Positions 24,749 through 33,510 of a stretch of DNA of 33,720 nt are shown here, piece after piece. The number at the start of each line of letters is the position of its first letter. The stretch's first letter is position 1. Both the position numbers and the translations under genes were made by a program. This DNA is from Arcobacter sp. Lineage in GTDB: Bacteria; Campylobacterota; Campylobacteria; Campylobacterales; Sulfurimonadaceae. Under the pieces are notes generated by a model. That model was not told the DNA's origin. It ran no database searches and saw nothing but the letters and a program-made list of their open reading frames with translations. The stretch is from contig NVXJ01000002.1 in the NCBI GenBank assembly GCA_002733885.1, forward strand, positions 1,191-34,910. The letters run 5' to 3'.

Positions 24749-26326
24749 CTAGATACTTGATTGAGGTTTTCCTATGTAAAAACCTTGGGAATAGTCTATA
24801 CCCATCTCTTTTACAAGCTCATATAATTCTTCCGTATCAACATATTCAGCCACGGTTTCAGCACCTATCTTTTTTGAAAAATCTACAATATTTTCAACAA
24901 TTATTTTTGCATTTTTATCATGTAGTAAATGCTGAATAAAATGACCATCAATTTTTAGTACTTCTGCATTTATCTGCATCAAACGTGAAAAGTTTGAGCT
25001 ATCAACACCAAAGTCATCAATAGAAATATTACACCCTAGTTCTTGTAAGGCTTTAATCTGTGAAAGGCAGCCTCTCGTTGTTTCTGTACTAATGTTTTCA
25101 AGAATTTCTATATAAATACGGCTAGGTGCAATCCCATAATAATCGCATTTATAAGAAATATAATCTACTAAATATTCTGCCATAAAGTCTTCATGGGTAA
25201 TGTTAATAGAAAAGCTAAAATCATTAGCTTTAAAGTACTTAAAACTTTTGTCAATCACTACACGTGTGATATCACACATACGTCCTGCAATCACAGCAGA
25301 AGGCATAAACTCATTAGGTTGATACAAGACCTTATCTTCATTTTCTATTCTGCATAAGGCCTCGTATTTTGTAACACGATTGCTCTCATTATTCATAATA
25401 GGTTGGTAATGAACCTTTATACGGTCCTCGGTTATAGCCTCTTGAATGACCTTTACCCATTTTATATGTTCATGCTGTTCTTTTATAAAGCTAGAATCTT
25501 CTTCATAAAAAGCGATGCGTGAGCCCTCTTTTGCTTCACCCAGAGCGATATCTGCTTTTTGGATAAGTTCTTTACCTATTGAGATTCCAATGCTTGTATT
25601 AATCTTGAGTAGAAATCCATCAACTTCTATAGGTGTTTGTTCGAAAAAAGCTTTAATTTGGGATGCCAGATTTTTTTCTTGAGAAGGAGAAGGATTATTT
25701 AAAAGAATAGAAAATTCATCTTCATTACTTCGATATAAAGAGGCATTTACAGGTAAATTAATTTTAATAGCATTACCAAATTCTATCAAAACCTTATTCG
25801 TTATATCTATTCCGTAATAAATTTGAAAAGACTTAAAGCTGTGTAAACAAACCTTTAAAAGAGCCGAATCATTTTTAAATTCTATCTCTTCTTCTAGGGC
25901 ATAATTATTTTTACACTTCGTTAGTTTATCTGTATAGTAAGTATGTTTAAAAATCTCTTGCATATTCATATAAGACGCCGCCTTATACAAACTGCGTTCA
26001 CATTCTTTTGCATCTAGAGGATTTAGTAGTATTGAATCAGCCCCTGCATCTAAGGCATCTTTAATCTTTTGGGCATTATTTGAACAAGCAATAACATAGC
26101 GCTCAGGTAAAAACTGTTTAATAGCTTCTAGCACTTCCAAGCTTTCTCTGTGCTCCATGTCTAAGACTAAAATATCATAATTTTTCTGATGTAAGACCGA
26201 AGAAAGCGTCATTCCCGAGGTATAAAGTTTTGTTTCTTGTACGAAGTTAACTAAGATATTTTCATGCCTTGGTGACTGTAAATAAAGCATTCTTATTTTT
26301 TCAAAATTATTTATATTTTCCTGCAT
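24749..26326 (-). CDS. Receiver-like-GGDEF-EAL protein, paralogue of the next gene
   Basis: A 525-residue paralogue of the protein encoded downstream. The N-terminal receiver-like domain (about 10-125) keeps an Asp in LVLDMEH but has lost the acidic pair (RMLYLQS) and the conserved Lys (LLNPLD), so it cannot be a normal receiver. The GGDEF signature is SNEDEF, so cyclase activity is unlikely. The EAL domain keeps EALCRI, NITHEDF, EILENI, DDFG, KIDGHF, AEYVD and QGFYIGKP, as needed for phosphodiesterase activity. GGGGA precedes the ATG. A gap of 135 nt separates it from the paralogue. The pair arose by duplication, judging from near-identical EAL and linker phrases. Confidence 0.9.
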   Translation of the reverse strand: MQENINNFEKIRMLYLQSPRHENILVNFVQETKLYTSGMTLSSVLHQKNYDILVLDMEHRESLEVLEAIKQFLPERYVIACSNNAQKIKDALDAGADSILLNPLDAKECERSLYKAASYMNMQEIFKHTYYTDKLTKCKNNYALEEEIEFKNDSALLKVCLHSFKSFQIYYGIDITNKVLIEFGNAIKINLPVNASLYRSNEDEFSILLNNPSPSQEKNLASQIKAFFEQTPIEVDGFLLKINTSIGISIGKELIQKADIALGEAKEGSRIAFYEEDSSFIKEQHEHIKWVKVIQEAITEDRIKVHYQPIMNNESNRVTKYEALCRIENEDKVLYQPNEFMPSAVIAGRMCDITRVVIDKSFKYFKANDFSFSINITHEDFMAEYLVDYISYKCDYYGIAPSRIYIEILENISTETTRGCLSQIKALQELGCNISIDDFGVDSSNFSRLMQINAEVLKIDGHFIQHLLHDKNAKIIVENIVDFSKKIGAETVAEYVDTEELYELVKEMGIDYSQGFYIGKPQSSI

Positions 26327-26343
26327 AATTCATCCCCGAGCGC

Positions 26344-26362
26344 AAAGTATTATAAATACTTT
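26344..26362 (-). promoter_or_regulatory. -10 box within an inverted repeat before the EAL paralogue
   Basis: AAAGTATT (26344-26351) and AATACTTT (26355-26362) are an exact inverted repeat with a 3-nt centre. On the minus strand it contains TATAAT (26349-26354), suitably placed for a short leader of about 15 nt. The symmetry might mark an operator; otherwise it is an AT-rich coincidence. Confidence 0.35.
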
Positions 26363-26517
26363 TTAATACTTAACAGTATGTATAAGAACATTATATATTA
26401 AAAAAACTAATGAATTGGAAACAGAGCCTAAGGGAAGAAGGGGCTTAATCACGGGTAAAAACAAATTTAATTAAATACTATTAGAATATAGGCTTATATA
26501 CCTCATTCACTTTATGA

Positions 26518-26994
26518 TTATTGTTTATAAATTTTCAAAGAGGGTAAAACAGCTAACATATCTTTAGGATGTGGCAGGTCTAAGGCATTATTTGACAAGT
26601 CAAGATAAGCCAGTAAATTAAAATGACTTAGATCAGGAAGAAAGGAAATTTGATTATCGCAAAGAACGAGTTTCTTCAACCTCGACTGCCCTCTAATCTT
26701 AGTGATATCCTTAATCTGGTTGTTTGCCAAAAAGATAAATCGCAACTTAGGCATGGCTTCAAGCACCGATATATCTTCTATTAAATTGTTCGTTAATGCG
26801 AGTTTATGTACCTGTGGCATCTGAGAAAGTATGCTTATATCACTGATCTTGTTATTAGATAAGGAAAGTGCCCCAATCCATGGAACTTCTAATATTTCTT
26901 TAGGAACTTCTACTAAGTTTAAACCCCTAAGGTCAAGATAATGTAGGTTTTCTTTTTTAGTGACTTCTATACGGCGTAAGGCTTCTTCAATCAT
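26518..26994 (-). CDS. Small leucine-rich-repeat protein
   Basis: A 158-residue protein made almost entirely of leucine-rich repeats of about 22 residues. Successive repeats carry LHYLDLRGLNL, IGALSLSNNKIS, VHKLALTNNLIE, LRFIFLANNQIK, LKKLVLCDNQIS and LAYLDLSNNALD, each with the LxxLxLxxNxI pattern of the SDS22/internalin-like class. There is no signal peptide or membrane anchor, so it is probably a cytoplasmic binding protein. It is transcribed in the same direction as the exonuclease cluster, 46 nt after it. Its partner is unknown. Confidence 0.88.
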   Translation of the reverse strand: MIEEALRRIEVTKKENLHYLDLRGLNLVEVPKEILEVPWIGALSLSNNKISDISILSQMPQVHKLALTNNLIEDISVLEAMPKLRFIFLANNQIKDITKIRGQSRLKKLVLCDNQISFLPDLSHFNLLAYLDLSNNALDLPHPKDMLAVLPSLKIYKQ

Positions 26995-27040
26995 AAAATT
27001 TCTTTTCTCGTAATTCTAGCGAGTGCACTGTTAAACAAGA

Positions 27041-27547
27041 TTAGCTTTGAAAGCATTTCTCAAAATGAGCCTTATCTTTAAGGTTTAAAAAGGGCTTAGT
27101 ATCTTGAACACATACACTTGTATCTAATTTAGCACTATGGGTTAAATCTTTATACTTTTTTGTTAAGGCTTGAACATAGCCCATACCTGTATACGTAATC
27201 CAAGTATTTCCATTATAAGCCTCTACCCTACTTTTATCAAAGTTTACCTGTAAATAAAGAGCCAGTTCTTCTTGCCAAGGTTCAACATTACTAGCACAAC
27301 TATGGAAGCCATAAAGGTACTTTGCAAAGCTAGCAAGACTATACAAGGCATTTACATAGTCTTTGAGCTTGTTGATGTCACCTACCTTAAGTAAGGCACG
27401 TATCTTGACTCTAAAGGCCTTTCTATAAAGACTTAAGTCTTCGCAGCGAACGCAGAGTATCTTAAAATCAATCTCACAAGCAGCTATATCAATACCCTTG
27501 TCTTTAAACACTAAATATTCTTCAGGCTTAAGAAGAGGAGTCTTCAA
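27041..27547 (-). CDS. Unknown 168-residue protein coupled to an exonuclease gene
   Basis: Not recognised. The ATG overlaps the exonuclease stop by 4 nt (ATGA), so translation is coupled. The protein is soluble and mostly helical by composition, with five Cys residues scattered over its length and a basic central part (RKAFRVKIRALLKVG, about 42-56). There is no membrane segment. The coupling suggests it works with the exonuclease, but no activity can be assigned. Confidence 0.75.
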   Translation of the reverse strand: MKTPLLKPEEYLVFKDKGIDIAACEIDFKILCVRCEDLSLYRKAFRVKIRALLKVGDINKLKDYVNALYSLASFAKYLYGFHSCASNVEPWQEELALYLQVNFDKSRVEAYNGNTWITYTGMGYVQALTKKYKDLTHSAKLDTSVCVQDTKPFLNLKDKAHFEKCFQS

Positions 27548-28065
27548 AAATCATCCATAGCATTCAAGATATCTAAGGTCTTTTTTACATCATAAATGGC
27601 GCTATGATACTGCTCGTCATCAAAATCAATACTGTAAAATGCACAGGTCTCAATGAGCTTAGGATTTTTCACCTTACCTCTTATATTAAAGGCCTTAACA
27701 ATGTTTTTATTTTCTTTCATGGTACATATATGCTTATCAAAAGACACTAAGTTTCCTAAGTGGCGTAACTCAAAAGAGATGTTATGCGCCACTAAGGTAG
27801 AAGAATCCTTACAAAACCTTATAAAGTCTTCATCATCTTCAAAATACTCTTCATAATCCACACCCACACGTAAACGCTCTAATCTATCAGGAGAAAGCTG
27901 ATGCACAGCCAGCGCATGAGGATTTACCTCAAAGGCTGAAAAATAATATCTATGAAAGGTATCAAGAACAATGTATTCATCCCCCTGCTTTTTCACCTTA
28001 AAAGCAGCCACCTCAATCACATCATGAACATTAGAAGAATTCGTCTCAAAATCAAGAATAATCAT
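27544..28065 (-). CDS. DnaQ-like 3'-5' exonuclease (DEDDh)
   Basis: A 173-residue single-domain exonuclease of the DEDDh class. Motif I is ILDFET with Asp5 and Glu7. Motif II is VAHNISFE, where Glu99 replaces the usual Asp. Motif III is HSAIYD with His154 and Asp159. It could act on DNA or RNA ends; there is no polymerase or BRCT domain. It lies 12 nt after the ribbon-helix-helix gene and overlaps the unknown gene by 4 nt, forming a three-gene unit. The Asp-to-Glu change may keep or reduce metal binding. Confidence 0.87.
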   Translation of the reverse strand: MIILDFETNSSNVHDVIEVAAFKVKKQGDEYIVLDTFHRYYFSAFEVNPHALAVHQLSPDRLERLRVGVDYEEYFEDDEDFIRFCKDSSTLVAHNISFELRHLGNLVSFDKHICTMKENKNIVKAFNIRGKVKNPKLIETCAFYSIDFDDEQYHSAIYDVKKTLDILNAMDDF

Positions 28066-28077
28066 TACTTACCTTCT

Positions 28078-28281
28078 CTACTCAACATCAACATCATCCC
28101 AAAATTCATCATAAGTAAGGTCCGTCTCTTTTTTATGAGCAGCCAAACCATCTTCAAGCTGTTTCTCTTTTTCTACTTTAAAATACAAGTCCAAAGCCCC
28201 ATCCAAAATAGTTTTAGGAGACTTTCCAAGCAATTGAGACAAAGCCTCAATCTTTTCTATCATCTTAGCATCTAAATTCAT
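28078..28281 (-). CDS. Ribbon-helix-helix antitoxin-like protein
   Basis: A 67-residue protein. Residues 1-32 (NLDAKMIEKIEALSQLLGKS and following) look like a ribbon-helix-helix DNA-binding fold, and the acidic tail ending TYDEFWDDVDVE resembles the toxin-binding tail of small antitoxins. No toxin-like gene is adjacent: the next gene is the exonuclease. GAGAG precedes the ATG. It may be an orphan antitoxin or a small repressor of its own operon. Confidence 0.7.
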   Translation of the reverse strand: MNLDAKMIEKIEALSQLLGKSPKTILDGALDLYFKVEKEKQLEDGLAAHKKETDLTYDEFWDDVDVE

Positions 28282-28305
28282 AATCTCTCACTAGGTTTAA
28301 TATAA

Positions 28306-28325
28306 GCTAATTTTAGCATATTATA
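28306..28325 (-). promoter_or_regulatory. Promoter and possible operator of the RHH-exonuclease unit
   Basis: TATAAT on the minus strand (28320-28325) is a perfect -10 box. Directly downstream, GCTAA (28306-28310) and TTAGC (28313-28317) form a short dyad near the expected transcription start, a typical place for autoregulation by a ribbon-helix-helix protein. The operator role is inferred. Confidence 0.4.
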
Positions 28326-28495
28326 AAAGAAAACTATCTTTCAAAACAAACCCTAGAATCGTAGACTTTGGAAGGGGCATGGATCAATTGAAGAATTTCA
28401 AATATAATATTGGTATAAGGCTTACCCGCTACTTTACTTTTAATATGAAGAAGTACCTATATTTGATAGAATATCGATACTAAAGGATAAATATA

Positions 28496-29737
28496 ATGAT
28501 AAAAATTAAAAACCGCTGGATAATGGTTCTCGCTGCTATGGCGATTCATTTGTGTATAGGTTCCGTTTATGCATGGAGTGTTTACGTAAACCCTATCCAT
28601 ACCACCATGAACTGGTCACTCACAGATGTTACTATAGCATTTTCAGTTGCCATCTTCTTTTTGGGTCTCTCAGCTGCTCTTATGGGAAAACTAGTGGAGA
28701 GAAAAGGTCCAAGAGTTGCTGCAACACTTGCCGCTATTTTATTTGGCTTAGGTACAGTTGGAGCTGGAATGGCTATCCATCTTGAGTCCAAAATACTTTT
28801 GTATCTAACGTATGGTGTTTTAGGTGGTACGGGTTTGGGTATTGGTTATATTTCTCCTGTATCCATGCTTGTTAAATGGTTTCCTGATAGACGGGGAATG
28901 GCAACAGGACTTGCTATTATGGGATTTGGTTTTGCATCGGCTATCTCTGGTCCTGCCATTAAGATACTCATCGATTCAGTCGGTATTTCTTCAACCTTTT
29001 ACATACTAGGTAGTATTTATTTTATTGTTATGTTTTCTGCAGCACAGTATCTTCAAAATCCACCAGAAGGATATATGCCAGAACGTTTCAGTGATGCCAT
29101 TGCCTCAGGAAAGAAAAAAATCAAAGAAGACTTAGTCAACATTACCCGGAATGAGGCTGTAAAAACAGCCAGATTTTATGGCTTATGGATTATGCTTTTT
29201 ATCAATGTAACCTGCGGGATTGCTATCATCTCTGTTGCATCTCCTCTTCTGCAAGAAGTTATTGGTATATCCGCCTTAGCCGCAGCCTCAGCCGTTGGAC
29301 TTATGGGTATTTTCAATGGTGCAGGTAGGATTGCATGGGCAAGTATCTCTGATTATCTTACAAGACCTCTCGTCTTTATTCTTTTCTTTGTTACACAAAT
29401 TGTTGCATTTTATCTGCTAACAAGCGTCACAAGCATACTATTGTTTCAAGTACTACTTTATTATATTATGATGTGTTATGGGGGAGCCTTTGCTTCTATT
29501 CCAGCTTATATAGGTGATATTTTTGGGACCAAAGAGCTTGGTGCTATTCACGGATATATTTTAACGGCTTGGGCACTAGCAGGGCTTGCTGGACCTATTA
29601 TTATTGCCTATGTTAAAGACACTACAGGTAGCTATACAGGAACACTTTATGTTTTTGTAGGACTCTTCTTTATTGCACTTATCACTTCTGTATTAATGCT
29701 TGTAAATATTAAAAAAATCAAAACAAGCCAAGCTTAA
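28496..29737 (+). CDS. OFA-family MFS transporter (oxalate/formate antiporter-like)
   Basis: A 413-residue major facilitator protein with about 12 membrane helices. The N-terminus NRWIMVLAAMAIHLCIGSVY AWS, the GGTGLGIGYISPVSMLVKWF segment (about 110-129) and the FPDRRGMATGLAIMGFG loop are typical of the oxalate/formate antiporter family. The helix 8-9 region and the KELGAIHGYI loop also fit. The real substrate in this organism is unknown: many OFA members carry other small carboxylates. AAAGGA precedes the ATG and the gene appears monocistronic. No oxalate or formate metabolism gene is nearby. Confidence 0.92.
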   Translation: MIKIKNRWIMVLAAMAIHLCIGSVYAWSVYVNPIHTTMNWSLTDVTIAFSVAIFFLGLSAALMGKLVERKGPRVAATLAAILFGLGTVGAGMAIHLESKILLYLTYGVLGGTGLGIGYISPVSMLVKWFPDRRGMATGLAIMGFGFASAISGPAIKILIDSVGISSTFYILGSIYFIVMFSAAQYLQNPPEGYMPERFSDAIASGKKKIKEDLVNITRNEAVKTARFYGLWIMLFINVTCGIAIISVASPLLQEVIGISALAAASAVGLMGIFNGAGRIAWASISDYLTRPLVFILFFVTQIVAFYLLTSVTSILLFQVLLYYIMMCYGGAFASIPAYIGDIFGTKELGAIHGYILTAWALAGLAGPIIIAYVKDTTGSYTGTLYVFVGLFFIALITSVLMLVNIKKIKTSQA

Positions 29738-29837
29738 GATAAAACTTTTCCCTAAGATGATTATCAATATTGGGGACAGGTAAAGATTTATGGGTCAAGG
29801 GTAGAATTAAAAATATCGTATAGATTTTAACTGACCA

Positions 29838-29861
29838 CCTTTGTTTTTTATGAAACAAAGG
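29838..29861 (+). terminator. Hairpin downstream of the MFS gene
   Basis: CCTTTGTTT (29838-29846) and AAACAAAGG (29853-29861) form a perfect 9-bp stem with a 6-nt loop, 100 nt after the MFS stop. There is no T-run after it, so it may be only a weak terminator. Confidence 0.3.
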
Positions 29862-29901
29862 CTTTAATGCACTTGCAATGGATAAAAACGTAATCTCATA
29901 G

Positions 29902-30417
29902 GGTATGAAAAGGTATTTTCTATATATAGCAGCTTCTAGAAATATAAAGACTAGGAAAATAATAGGAATGGATTTGAAATCCTTTCGACCTAATTGAAAC
30001 AAGAGCACTATACAGAAGCGTTTATTTGCTTTACAATCTCCAGCTAGAGGATTTTTAGATGAAGATCTTAAAAAATTCAATAAGACTTTTGACGATTGGT
30101 GTGTACAGTTTGAGACTATAGAAGATGCTCAACTTATCCTCCATACCTCACAGGTCATAAGCAAGTTTAGATTGTAGAGATAACACCCCTTTCCAAAGTA
30201 CTACTTTTCAACTCTACAAGGTATTATCCGCGCGACGAGGGAGCATCAAGGAAAAGTCATCTGTATCATTGAACCCCAAATAGGTGCAAGCTTTCGTATA
30301 GCAGTATGTGATCTAAAGGCAAAAAGGGTCAAGATACTCACAACGCGTTATAAGACAGCACCAAGTGTTGAAGGCGTTTTTACTAATCTGTCTTTTGATA
30401 AAAAACTATACGACTAA
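29902..30417 (+). pseudogene. Decayed reading frame with several in-frame stops
   Basis: One plus-strand frame shows long protein-like stretches separated by stops at 29995 (TGA), 30175 (TAG) and 30181 (TAA), ending at 30415 (TAA). Open runs are 31, 59 and 77 codons, unlikely by chance in this AT-rich DNA. Visible segments include LFALQSPARGFLDEDLKKF, FDDWCVQFETIEDAQLIL and VICIIEPQIGASFRIAVCDL. The same frame continues upstream to 29761 with further stops at 29821, 29851 and 29899. The 77-codon run has no ATG. No family was recognised. It looks like the remnant of a single gene of about 170-220 codons inactivated by several point mutations. Confidence 0.5.
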
Positions 30418-30745
30418 TTTACACAATACTTCGATAAAGAAAAAAATACTGTGAAGTATTCATTCTTAAGTTTTTTACTTGCCAACTAAGTTCTTTAGCT
30501 AAAGGGGGACACAGCTTTATTTTTTATCGTCCCACGATAAAAACTCAAGCAATATCCCCGTAGCCAAGTGCATCACTATACTTGTATAGCAAGTTTTTTT
30601 ACGCACTATTTTTTTAGAAATAATTTCAATAAGATTGTATAAAATTCAAAGAGTGGTGTAAGTACAAGGAGTATAGAAAGAAAGCGTACATTAGTACGTG
30701 ACGAGCGTAACGACGCAGAAGTTGCGCCGCTATTTGGATTTTAGA
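30418..30745. other. Gene-free stretch with several palindromes
   Basis: No coding frame is supported. It holds an 8-bp inverted repeat AATACTTC/GAAGTATT (30425-30460), a perfect 10-bp stem TTTTTATCGT/ACGATAAAAA with loop CCC (30521-30543), and a GC-richer patch at 30655-30735. That patch has CGTAC/GTACG (30685-30698) and GCGT/ACGC (30705-30716). The last 30 nt lie just past the acnB stop and may take part in its termination. Confidence 0.5.
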
Positions 30746-33331
30746 TTATACTGGTTTTACTGTGATTCCGTACTTCTCTTCTGCAGTAGTACGTGGTTCA
30801 AGCGCATACCCTTCGATTTCATTAAAGTTAAGGTATTTATAAATCTTATCTTCTTTACCAGAAATTTTTGAAGGAACGAAGTCCATGTATTCTTTAACTG
30901 TAGGGATTTGACCTAGCTTAGCACATAGCGCAGCAAGCTCAGCAGAACCAAGGTAAACTTGAGTTCCTTTACCTAAACGGTTATCGAAGTTACGAGTTGA
31001 TGTAGAGAACACTGTACAGTCTTTACGAGCTGAAGCTTGGTTACCCATACATAATGAACAACCTGGAATCTCTGTTGTTGCTTTGATGTCTTTATAAACA
31101 TCATAATAACCTTCATTGATTAGTTGTTGCTCATCCATTCTAGTTGGTGGAACAATCCAGAATTTTTCAACATTGTGAGGACCTTCTCCACGCATAACTT
31201 CACCCGCCGCACGGTAGTGACCGATATTCGTCATACATGAACCTAAGAATACTTCGTCAATTTTTGTACCAGCACATTCAGATAATAATTTAACATTATC
31301 TGGATCATTTGGACAAGCAAGAATTGGTTCAGTAATAGTGTTAAGGTCGATTTCGATAACTGCTGCATATTCTGCATCAGCGTCAGCTTTCATAAGTGTA
31401 GGATTAGCTAACCAAGCTTCCATCTTACCAATACGACGTTCAATCGTAGTTGCGTCAGAATATCCATCTTTAACCATAGCTTTTAGTAGTGTAACATTTG
31501 ATTTCATGTATTCAATTACTGGTTCTTCATTTAAGTAAACGGTACATGCTGCAGCAGAACGCTCAGCAGATGCATCAGATAATTCAAATGCTTGTTCAAC
31601 TTTAAGATCAGGAAGACCTTCAATTTCTAAAATACGTCCAGCAAATACATTTACCTTACCAGCCTTAGGAACCGTTAACTCACCTTTTTTGATAGCAACA
31701 TAAGGGATAGCATTAACAAGGTCACGTAAAGTGATACCTGGTTGCATTTCACCTTTGAAACGTACAAGTACAGACTCAGGCATAGTTAAAGGCATAGCAC
31801 CTGTAACTGCTGCAAATGCAACCGCTCCAGATCCAGCAGGAAAAGAAATTCCTAATGGAAAACGTGTATGTGAATCAGCACCTGTACCAACAGAATCAGG
31901 AAGAACCATACGGTTCATCCATGAGTGGATAACACCATCACCAGGACGAAGTGCTACACCAGAACGGTTAGAGATAAAGTCTGGTAGGTTTTTATGCATA
32001 AGTGCATCTGATGGCTTTGGATATGCCGCTGTATGACAGAAAGTTTGAAGTACGAAGTCAGCGTTGAAACCAAGTGCTGCAAGTTCTTTAATCTCATCTC
32101 TAGTCATAGGACCCGTAGTATCTTGAGAACCAACAGTGTTCATTTCTGGTTCAACATACATACCTGGACGAACACCTGCTAGGTTAGAAGCCTTACCAAC
32201 CATTTTTTGTGCAAGAGTGAAACCCTTACCTGTGTCAGCTGGTTGTTCAGCAGTTAAAAATGCTTCACTTGCACCAAGACCTAGAACTGAACGAGCCTTA
32301 GAAGTAAGACCACGACCAATGATTAATGGAATACGACCACCCGCACGTACTTCATCAGTAATCGTGTTAGGGTTTAGTTTAAAGGTAGAAATAGTCTTAC
32401 CATTGATTTGTGCTTCACCCTTGTAAGGAAGAAGTGTTAAAACGTCACCAGTATTCATACCAGAAACATCTAGTTCTAATGGAAGAGCGCCTGAATCTTC
32501 ACAAGTTGCAAAGAAAATAGGAGCGATAGTATTACCAAGAACAACACCACCCGTGCGCTTGTTTGGAACACCAGCAATATCTACACCCATGTGCCATTGA
32601 ACCGAGTTAACACCTGATTTACGAGATGAACCCGTACCAACAACATCACCAACGTAAGCGATTGGGTGACCTTTAGCCTTAAGCTCTTTAAGAGTATCAA
32701 GTGGGTTGTCCATTCTGTTGATAAGAAGTGAGTTAGCGTGTAAAGGAATATCAGAACGTGTAAATGCTTCAGATGCAGGAGATAAATCATCTGTGTTTGT
32801 TTCCCCTGGAACCTTGTAAACTGTTACAGTAATTTCATCAGCGATTGGTGCTTTTGAAGTAAACCATTCAGCCTCAGCCCATGATTGAAGAACTTTAGTT
32901 GCAGCAGCGTTACCTTCTTTATGAAGCTTTTCAACATCATTGAATGCATCATATACAAGAAGTGTTTTGCTTAGTGCAGTAATAGCAGCTTCAACAACTT
33001 CAGCCTCAGAAGAAGATAAGGCATTAATCATAGGAAGAACATTAAATCCACCTAACATCATACCTAGCATTTCTACTGCACGTTTAGCAGAGATAGCAGA
33101 AACAGTAAGGTTACCAGCAGCGATTTCATTTAAGAAAGCTGCCTTAACTTGCGCAGAATCATCAACACCTGGAGCTACACGATTTGTAAGTAAATCAAGT
33201 AGCTCATCAGTACAGTCTGATTTGATAAGTTCAATAAGTTCTGCAGTCTGCTCAGCAGATAGTGCTAGTGGTGGAACGCCTAAGGTTGCGCGTTCAGCAA
33301 CGTGTGCTTTATAATCTTCTAAAAAAGCCAT
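30746..33331 (-). CDS. acnB: Aconitate hydratase B
   Basis: An 861-residue aconitase of the AcnB type, converting citrate to isocitrate in the TCA cycle (oxidative or reductive). The N-terminal HEAT-like domain (about 1-160) and the swivel domain ([12 protein letters not shown] near residues 231-242) precede the catalytic part, the AcnB order. The 4Fe-4S ligands are Cys699 (GSCMTN), Cys758 and Cys761 (GCSLCMGNQ), with the same spacing as Escherichia coli Acn[10 protein letters not shown] is also intact. AGGAG precedes the ATG and a TATAAT box lies at 33359-33364. AcnB can act as an iron-responsive RNA-binding protein in some bacteria. It stands alone on its strand. Confidence 0.98.
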   Translation of the reverse strand: MAFLEDYKAHVAERATLGVPPLALSAEQTAELIELIKSDCTDELLDLLTNRVAPGVDDSAQVKAAFLNEIAAGNLTVSAISAKRAVEMLGMMLGGFNVLPMINALSSSEAEVVEAAITALSKTLLVYDAFNDVEKLHKEGNAAATKVLQSWAEAEWFTSKAPIADEITVTVYKVPGETNTDDLSPASEAFTRSDIPLHANSLLINRMDNPLDTLKELKAKGHPIAYVGDVVGTGSSRKSGVNSVQWHMGVDIAGVPNKRTGGVVLGNTIAPIFFATCEDSGALPLELDVSGMNTGDVLTLLPYKGEAQINGKTISTFKLNPNTITDEVRAGGRIPLIIGRGLTSKARSVLGLGASEAFLTAEQPADTGKGFTLAQKMVGKASNLAGVRPGMYVEPEMNTVGSQDTTGPMTRDEIKELAALGFNADFVLQTFCHTAAYPKPSDALMHKNLPDFISNRSGVALRPGDGVIHSWMNRMVLPDSVGTGADSHTRFPLGISFPAGSGAVAFAAVTGAMPLTMPESVLVRFKGEMQPGITLRDLVNAIPYVAIKKGELTVPKAGKVNVFAGRILEIEGLPDLKVEQAFELSDASAERSAAACTVYLNEEPVIEYMKSNVTLLKAMVKDGYSDATTIERRIGKMEAWLANPTLMKADADAEYAAVIEIDLNTITEPILACPNDPDNVKLLSECAGTKIDEVFLGSCMTNIGHYRAAGEVMRGEGPHNVEKFWIVPPTRMDEQQLINEGYYDVYKDIKATTEIPGCSLCMGNQASARKDCTVFSTSTRNFDNRLGKGTQVYLGSAELAALCAKLGQIPTVKEYMDFVPSKISGKEDKIYKYLNFNEIEGYALEPRTTAEEKYGITVKPV

Positions 33332-33358
33332 AATAACTCCTGTTTAATAATTTGTGTG

Positions 33359-33364
33359 ATTATA
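33359..33364 (-). promoter_or_regulatory. -10 box for acnB
   Basis: A perfect TATAAT on the minus strand within TTAGTTATAATCAC, 27 nt before the acnB ATG. AGGAG follows close to the start codon. No clear -35 element is present. Confidence 0.5.
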
Positions 33365-33510
33365 ACTAAGATAAGAAGTGAAAGAGGTGAAGTGTTACGA
33401 AAGTAAACATATATTTTTTAGCAGTGAGTAGGTTCGTTACAAAATGAAGAAATCACTTTGTACAAAGGAGTTTCCGTGGTTTGAAACTTATGCAATTCTT
33501 ATAAAATTTG

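Noticed and set aside
29718-30080. 120-codon minus-strand frame overlapping the MFS gene end
   Set aside because: It starts at TTG with no ribosome binding site, overlaps the MFS 3' end, and is antisense to the protein-like decayed frame. Its hydrophobic composition is what AT-rich antisense DNA gives.
32940-33314. 124-codon plus-strand frame
   Set aside because: It is antisense to acnB with a Ser/Ala/Thr-rich composition typical of a shadow frame.
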